Source: Symbiodinium natans (lineage: Eukaryota; Sar; Dinophyceae; Suessiales; Symbiodiniaceae). From it: a DNA stretch of 64,000 nt. Below the pieces are notes generated by a model. It had not been told where the DNA came from. It was given only the letters and a program-made list of their open reading frames with translations, and ran no database searches. The stretch spans positions 69,287 through 133,286 of the forward strand of contig CAJNDS010002200.1 of the NCBI GenBank assembly GCA_905221605.1, in the 5' to 3' direction. Both the position numbers and the translations under genes were made by a program. Position 1 is the first letter of the stretch; each line of letters begins with the position of its first letter. Positions 12,389 through 21,300 of this stretch are shown here, piece after piece.

Positions 12389-15300
12389 GGAGAAGGTCCT
12401 TCAAAGGGGCACTTGGGACACGAGTAGCTTAAAACGGGAATCCTCAATAAAGACGGTGTACTTACGTTATGGTTCTCGGGGGAAGGCCACGAGCAGCTTA
12501 AAGTGGGAATCCGCACTAAACGGCGTACTTACGTTGTGGTTGCCTGGGGGCCAGGAGTTTGACGAACGAAAAGACCAAGACAAACCTGCGGATTTCTGGC
12601 AAGGGACTCCCAACGAAGGCATAAGCCTTGTGTCTCGACCGTTTAGAGCCTTCCCAAGGTGTGAGGCGCCCACAGTCTACCAAAAGACCGAGGCATAAAA
12701 CTATGGACTTTGAATTTCAACCGTTCAGGGAACTCTCCAAGGTGTTCAACACTTGACGCGCAGGCACTGTATCAACTTCTGAATCGCACCTCCCAATCGG
12801 CGGACATTTTTACTTCCAGAACTAACTTTCTCGTTCTTGGTACGGCAATTAGGGGTTCAGAGTTTAGGATTCTCAGTTCTTTGTAGGGAGAAAAGGAAGT
12901 TCGAAACCCTAAGCCCAAAACCCCTGCATCCTAAACCCTAAACCCCTAAGCCCCCAACCCTACCAAGAGCGAGTAAGCACCCCATCTGAGGAGTCGGGAA
13001 ACTGCTTCCTGGAGCCCGGCGCCGGCAACGGAGCCGCGGCCGCGGAGGAAGCCGCCCGAGGGGCCTGAATGGGGTTTAGGGCTTTGGGTCAAGGTTTAGG
13101 GTTTAGGGTTTAGGGTTTAGGGGTTAGGGTTTAGGGTTTAGGGTTTAGGGTTTAGGGTTACTCTATAAGCGCAGTATCGTACACGTAATACTCGCGTTCA
13201 TACCTACGACGAGAATAGTAGCTAGCAATCTCTCTAGCAACAATGGCCATAAGAAGAGAAACCTGCACATAGAGAAACATGAACTTAGCTTTGGAGTAGA
13301 CCCTGGAAAAAAAGTATATACTTTTTAGGTATAAGTAGCTATAATAGGAACCCAGAACCAAAAAAAGTATTAAAGTATAGTAACCCTAAACCCTAAACCC
13401 TAAACCCTAAACCCTAAACCCTAAACCCTAAACCCTAAACCCTAAGCCAAAACTAACGGTGCCGAGGCTCCCAAGAGCTTCCCGGGGCCAGTTTGCAAAG
13501 CGCTCCGCGCGCGCTTCCTGCGATGGGAGCCGGGGCGTGGGTCTTGGGAAGGCCCTAAGAGGTTTTGTTGATTAGGGTTTAGGGTTTAGGGTTTAGGGTT
13601 TAGGGTTTAGGGTTTAGGGTTTAGGGTTTAGGGTTTAGGGTTTCGGATTTAGGGTTTAGGGGTTTAGGAGGTTTCAGGTTTAGGGTTTAGGGCTGCGTGG
13701 TTAGGGGTTTCGGTCCAGGGGTTTATGATCCCCACAAGAAAGCGCGGGGCAAAAAGGGCAGCTATCAAACCCACTAAACCGAAAGTCTTGAAAGCCTTGC
13801 ACCCTATACGCCTTCAAATCACCAAAGCTCTTGAAACCGCGAAAAAAAGGGACCTCACCCGCAAAAGCCCTCCACACCACTCACCTCAACTTAAAAAAAA
13901 CAAACCCTTGAAAACCTCTGAGCCCTAACCTTCCCCCGTGCCAACCCCGTCCACAAAAAATGTCATGAACCCATCAGCCCGCGTAACGTTTCAACCCTGA
14001 ATCTTCGTTGAGCCCTTCATCCGAATAAAACCTAAACCCTGAACCCTAAACCCGAAACCCTAAAGCTTCCTAAGCCCTTTGAACTCTAAAACTTGCACCC
14101 GCGTTGCACCCTTAGAAGTCTGAGGCCCCCCCCTAAAGACCCCTAAGCCCAAAACCTCAAAAGCCTAACAGCCCAAAACCACAGGCGCAAAACAACCTAA
14201 ACCCAAAACCCTCTCTAAATCTCAACCCACCTCCCCCACCCCACCAAAAACAAAACTAAATAAATAAAACTAAATAAACAAAGTAAAATAAACACAAAAA
14301 AATAAAATAAACCCAGATCTCGAAACTCTTCAAAAGAACGCCCCAGACTGGCCTCAGGTGGTCCAGGGACCACTCAGGCTCCACGTCGAGGTGAGCTCTC
14401 TTGCCGCTCCTTTGCTGTGGGTAAATCGGGGCTTAGGGTTTAGGATTTAGGGTTTGGGGTTTAGGGTTTAGGGTTTAGGGTTTAGGGTTTGGGGTTTGGG
14501 GTTTGGGGTTTAGGTTTTAGGGTTTAGGCTAGGGTTTAGAGGTTCGATCATGATCCCAGAGGGATGTGTAGTTCTTATGGAAAAGTTTATGGATTATGGA
14601 TTGGGACGTTCCCCCCTATCCTAACAGTCCCTCATCGTTTCTAGTAGGGGGTACTATAAACCTTATTGAGGACTGTTAGAAAAAGGGGCACATCCCAAAT
14701 CACAGAGCTGCTCTGTGTTTTAAGTTTTCGACGCGCATCTAGAGGCTAGTAGGGCTCAAATCGTTTGGGTGTAAGGGTTTAGGGTTTAGCGCTGAAAGGG
14801 TTGAGGGGGTCTGTGAGCCCGATAGCGCCAGATGCTTGGGCCACGGAACAATCTTGTAGGAGAGGGGTTTGCAAAACCTTAAACCCTAAACCCTAAACCC
14901 CAAGCCCCAAACCCTAAACCCCAAACCCTAAACCCTAAACCCCAAACCCGAAACCCTAAATCCCAAACCCCAAACGAAGGCCCCAGGCTCAGCAGGGCGA
15001 CCTCGAGGTGAAGAGGCATGCTTCCCACACACCCCAAGGGTTTAGGGTTTAGGGTTTAGGGTTTAGGGTTTAGGGTTTAGGGTTTAGGGTTTAGGGTTTA
15101 GGGTTTAGGGCTCAAGGGTTAGGGTTTAGGGCTTCAGGCTTAAGGCTTCAGGGGTTTGGGGGAGAGGAGGCGTTGTTCTGGCGCTGGGGCGATGGGTTCG
15201 GGACCTTCAACACCCATGGACTCGACTCAGCTGCTCGATTCTGAGCTGGAGCCCGGGGAGTCGGCGGGTTTGGGGTTTGGGGTTTAGGGTTTAGGGTTTA

Positions 15301-18300
15301 GGGTTTAGGGTTTAGGGTTTAGGGTTTAGGGTTTAGGGTTTGGGGTTTGGGGTTTAGGGTTTGGGTTGAGGGTTTAAAGTTTCGGGTTTAGGGTTCAGGG
15401 TTTAGGTTTTGGGGCCACTTTAAGATTCAGGGTTTGGGTATCAGAGCCTGCACATGACAGGCTGCTTTGTATTTGTTTGGGAGGACCGGATTTCGGGTTT
15501 GGGGCTTCGGGCCACTTACCCTTAGAAGGACTCCGTTGCGACCCTAAATGCCGTAAAGAAGCCTTTGGTAAGGTGGGAACTCCTTAAGGGGTCCGTGACA
15601 AAACCGTCCGCTTACCGAAACAGTGGCCCATGTGCTCCTTGCGTGGGTATGTGGTCCAGGTCGGGGTTGAAGGGTTGAGGTACGAGCTGACTTTTAGCCC
15701 ACATATATCAGGGTCTATTCCACTTGGACAGGCTAATTTGGCAAGCTTATATGAGAACTTGATGGGGATTTGATGGGGATTCTGAGGGCACAAATGTAAG
15801 CATTGTTTAGTCTCCTGTAGTATTGAAACCTAAGTGTTACTCTTGGCAGCCTCTACCTACCTGCAGTACGGAAGACAGGCGGAAGCTCGCAAAGTGAAGA
15901 AGATCAATTTGAGTTAGACCAATTCTCCCGAACCTAAATTAAATCCGAAACCCTAAATCCTAAACCCTGAACCTGAAGAGCTTCTTTCCATGTGTCGAAG
16001 TCAGGCAGCTCTGGCGTGTCCACACATGACTGCGTGGCTTTGGACATCAAAAGCAGGGCCGCCCCACACTACAACCCTTCCATTCCTCGGTATCCAAGCA
16101 ACGGTCTCATAGTAAGGGTACCCTCTGTGCTATTGCCCTAAACCCTAAACCCCAAACCGCCGAAACCATTGGTTACGTGCACATCAAGACCACCCCAACC
16201 CCCCAAAAAATGGTAGCAAAGGCTGCTGGCGAGCCACCAAGATGCTCCAGAATTGCGGCAAAGCCGTCCCGAGTGGCTTGAACGTGCTGCACGCTTTGAA
16301 GCTGGTCTTCCACAGCGCTGCAGTCGCCACCGTGATCCGAAGCACCCCAGGTCACAACCTAGACCAAGAGCAACATGCGAACAAACACTTGCCCTTTTGG
16401 GGTTAGAGGGGCCTGTACAAGGGCACCTAAATAGCCTAAATAGCCCTAACATTAAAAGGAATAAGGGCCTACTTGGAGGTTCATGGTACATATTAACCCA
16501 TGATAGCTGTACTTATCACCCACTTATAAGCCCCTAAAAAGTGCCTTGCCTAAACCCTAAACCCTATACCCTATAAACCCTAAACCCTTCTACGTACAGT
16601 CCAGATGTATAGTTGGTTGATAAGTACCATGAACCTCCAAGTACTCTGGGTCTGAGCAGCCGATCCATCGCCACAGATCGCCGCAAACGCGTGAAAGGAT
16701 GACTGGATGTGCCGCACATCTGCCAGCTGATGCTGCACTTTGCCTAGGGTGGGTTTAGGGTTTAGGGTTTAGGGTTTAGGGTTTAGGGTTTAGGGTTTAT
16801 GGTTTAGGGTTTAGGGTTTAGGGTTCTTAGCAACACCGGCCCAAGGATTTCAACGTGTTACTTAAACGCTCTCATGCAGCAACAAGCCCGTATATACTGC
16901 ACCATGTTTAGTCCCGGGCTCTGGGACCCCTACTTGGAAGTTCATGGTACTTAACTAACCCGTTCTAATTGTGCTTATAACCCACTTATCAGCCCCTAAA
17001 CAGTGCCCTAGTATGGTTGCAAGTACAGTTATAAGTACAGTTATTATAGGCTAACAAGTACCATGAAACGCGCTCTTCGCGTCATAAGGGAAACGAAACT
17101 GCCCAAAATCCTACACCCTGACACCCTGATCCCCTAAAAACCCTAACGCCCTAAACCCTAAACCCTAAAGGCCTAAACCATAAACCCTAAACCCTAAACC
17201 GCTAGACCCCTGAGCCCTAAGCCAGGGTGCTGCTGTCACCGCCGAGCTCAGGGTGGCCCCACGTCACGACACATCCGTCGCTGCAGATGGCAGCAAAAGC
17301 ACCTAAAAAGAGACAGGGAGGGGGTTTAGGGTTTAGGGTTTAGGGTTTAGGGTTTGGGGTTTAGGGTTTGGGGTCTAAGGTTTAGGGTTTAAGGACTCTT
17401 AAAACCGAGAATCCTGAACCCTAAACCCATTTGTTAAAACGAGATGTGAGGGACAGCATCTCAGCAGGGCAGAGCAACTCCAAAAAACAGTACCCCTAAA
17501 CCCTAAACCCTAAACCCTAAACCCTAAACCCTAAACTCTAAACCCTCAACTTGGGATGTTCCCCCTTAGACTCACAGTCCTGAATAGAGATTATAGTAAC
17601 CCCCGATGAGAATCCCTAGTAAGGATTGTTAGTATAAGGGGGAACAACCAACCCTAAACCCTAAACCCTGCAAACCATAAACCCTAAACCCTGGAAAATT
17701 GAGACCCCTAAAATCAGGAAACCCTTAGAAATCCCACAGAACCCTAAGCCCTAAACCCTACACCCTAAACCCTGAAAACTAGAAACCCTAAATTCTTGAA
17801 ACCCTAAAAATCAGGAAACCCTTAGAAACCCATAGAACCCTTAAGCCCTAAGCCCGAAACCCTAAACCCTAAACAAGCCCTAAACCCTAAACCCTAAACC
17901 CTAGGCCCTAAGCCCCTGACTGGGTATCCCAGGCGCTATGAGAAGCCTGGATGCAGCGCACATCCGCGAGCTGAGCTTGGACTTCACCTTACACCCTAAA
18001 CCGTAAACCCTAAACCCTAAACCCTAAACCCTAAACCCTAAACCCTAAACCCCAAACCCTAAACCTTGACTTGTAGGGCTTAGGGCCTAGGGTCCTGGAC
18101 CCCAACAAGTCCTCAACAATCATTTGGGTTAGGGTGCATACTACTGTAAATGGTGAGTGTATTTAAGGGTTACATATAATGTGGTGAGTGTAGATATGGG
18201 GTGTCCTTCTGGGGATACTTGCAACAAACCAACTGCATGCATTATGGGGGCCTTTGGCATATGTACGGACCCCAGACCCAACCCTAAACCCGAAAACCTC

Positions 18301-21300
18301 TGAGACCCCAATCCCCTAAACCCACGCCTTACGAACCTTAAACACTAAACCTTGCAACCCCCTTCAACCCTCTATGCCAACTTGCTCCCTAACCCCTGAA
18401 CCTAAACCCTTAACCTGATAACTCCCTTCAACCCTCTAGACTTGGAGGTTCGTGGTACTTATTAACCAATTATAACTGTACTTGCAACCATACTAGGGCC
18501 CTTAAGGGGCTTCTATGTAGGTTATAACTCGTTCAATGAACCTCCAAGTACCAACTTGATCCCAAAGTCGCTGCTGTCCCCTCCAAACTTATTAAGCCCC
18601 TAACCCCTCTAACCCCTCTAACCCCTCTAACCCCGCTGACCCCTCTAACCCCTCTAACCCCTCTAACCCCTATAACCCCTATAGCGCCTATAACCCCTGT
18701 AACCCCTATAGCCCCTATAACCCTATAACCCCTATAACCCCTATGACCCCTATAACCCCTATAACCCCTATAACCCCTAACCCCTAGCCCTAAATCCTAA
18801 ACCCTAAACCCTAAACCCCAAACCCTAAACCCTAAACCCTAAATCCTTAACCTTATAAGCCCCCTGCAAACCTCCAAGTACCAACTTGCTCCCTCGAAGT
18901 CGCTGCTGTCCCCGCCAAACTTGTCAGTTCCCCAGGTGACCACCGAACCATCGCAGAGGAGCGCCGCAAAGGCTCTACTGGCAGCTTGGATCTGCTTCAC
19001 GTTCCTGAGGGATTTAGGGTTTAGGGTTTAGGGTTTAGGGGTTTGGGGTTTAGGGTTTAGGGTTTCAGGGCCGCTTTGGTGTTAGGGCTGTAGGGGCTGT
19101 AGGGGTTTTACGGTTCAAGGTTTAGGGGGAGCCCTTACATACTAACCTCAAGTTGGTCTGGGTTGTCCTACACCCTAGACCCTTAAGGTTTTAGGGTTTA
19201 GGGTTTCAGCCTCCCATAGCACCCGGTTGAGTATTCATAAGGCGAATTTGAGGCTTAGGGTGTGGGGCTTCAAAAATTGGAGGGTTTAGGGTTTATACGG
19301 CTTAGGGTTTAGGGTTTTACGGTTTTTACCTGGCCCCTCCAAACCTCTCATCCTATCTGAGAGGCTTGCTGAACGCTTTGTTTGCGTTTAAGGCGAGTCA
19401 TACGGAAGCATATCGCCAAGTCAAAATGTGGTTGCGGAAGGGGTAGACTTGTGGATCTGTAGGGTTTACAGGCCTTTTAAGAAGGAAGGTTATGGGGTTT
19501 ACGATATTGGGGGTACCTTATTCGGGGTCCTTCTTACAGTTACAAGGGGATCCTACTATTTGGGGGGTCTATACTAGGGGTCCCATATTTTCCTAAACTC
19601 CCTTATCGGCTTATTTGATTTACAGGCATTGTAGGCTTTGTGGGCGTTATAGGGCGTATAGGATTTATTGCGGCAATAGGCCTTGCAGGGGACGCTTTTC
19701 TGGGCACCCGAAATACAAGGGCCGTATGATAGTAGGTAAACTCTAGGGGTTTAGGGCTTAGGGTGTCGGGAATGAAGGCCCCTAGACAGAGCCAATCACA
19801 CCAAGGCTGAGCACTATTCTCAAGGTGCTAGCGCCAGACTCACCGAATTTAGGGTTTAAACTCTAAACCCTAAGCCCTAACCCCGGTAGAATAAGTCACA
19901 CTAGGTCATGAGTCTTCTAAAGAGCACAGGGAAAACCACGTTTGGGATTTAGGCCCTGAACCCTTCAGACTCCACTGAGTAAGGGGCCCCTGCGGGCCTG
20001 AATCCGAACTCCAAGCCCTGAACACCGAACTTGGATATTTCGTGAGCAGCTGGAACCTTGAACCCTCAAGCCTGAACCCTAAACCCTAAACCCTAAACCC
20101 TAAACCCTAAACCCTAAACCTTAAACCTCGAACCCTAAACCCCAAACCCCATAAGCCCCATAAGCCCCCTAAGCCCCCTAAGCCCTCAACCCAAACTCCG
20201 AAACCGGGCGCCAAGATTCTTCAGCTGGCTCCGGACTTCGTTGCTGTCACCGCCAGCATCCTGTTGCCCCCAGGTCCTGGGACTCCCAGGAGAGGCTCCA
20301 AACCCTCTCGTTTGAGGTTTAGGGTTTCGGGTGTAGGGTTTAGGGTTTAGGGGTGCTCCCAAACCCTAAAGCCCAAAAACCTTCAGCACAAGAAGAAGGA
20401 GAAAGGAGTTTTCTAAACCCTAAACCCTGAACCCTGAACCCTGAACCCTAAACCCCTAAACCCTAAACCCTAAACCCTAGACCCTAAACCCTAAACCCTA
20501 GACCCCACAAAAAAAGCCCGAAGTCTCCACGGATCCATCCTGCAGGATCGCTGCGAAGGCATCCTCCGATGCCTGGATCTGCTCGACATCCTCGAGGCCC
20601 AGCTCAACCTAAGCTCCATCAGGGTTTAGGGTTTAGGGTTTAGGGTTTAGGGTTTGGGGTTTAGGGTTTAGGGTTTAGGGTTTAGGGTTTGCGGTTTAGG
20701 GTTTAGGGTTTAGGGCTAACTCTAGGGCTTTAGGACTCTAGGGATATTAGGGTCCTATCATGGTGGGTTTGGTAAAGGGCTTAGGACATTTTGGGGTTCA
20801 GTGGTCTAGGGCTTGGAGTTGTTACCAAGAACCCTAAACCCTAAACCCTAAACCCTAAGCCCTAAACCCTAAACCCTAAACCCTAAGAGCCCAGGGGCGT
20901 AGCAAGCCTGGCCGAACCCCCACGTCACGACTGAGCCATCCTGGGCTGAACTGTCGGGTGTAGGTGTTCGAGATTTATAGGGGGGTTTAGGGTTTAGGGT
21001 TTAGGGTTTAGGGTTTAGGGTTTAGGGTTTAGGGTTTAGGGTTTAGGGTTTAGGGTTTAGGGTGTCGGGTTTAGGGTTTAGGGTTTAGGGTTTAGGGTTT
21101 AGGGTTTAGGGGGATTGAGAAGGTTTGGGGGCTCTACTTGGGCAGGTTGAGGGTCTTCACATATTTGTTGGGCTGCTCCTCCCAAACCCCACCCAAACTT
21201 TGGGGAGGCTCCGGGCTCGCCGGAAGCTGCCTTCCCTTTCAAGGAAGGGATCAGAGTTTCAGCCCATTCATGGGGTCTCAAATACGCCTTGTATTTTGCT

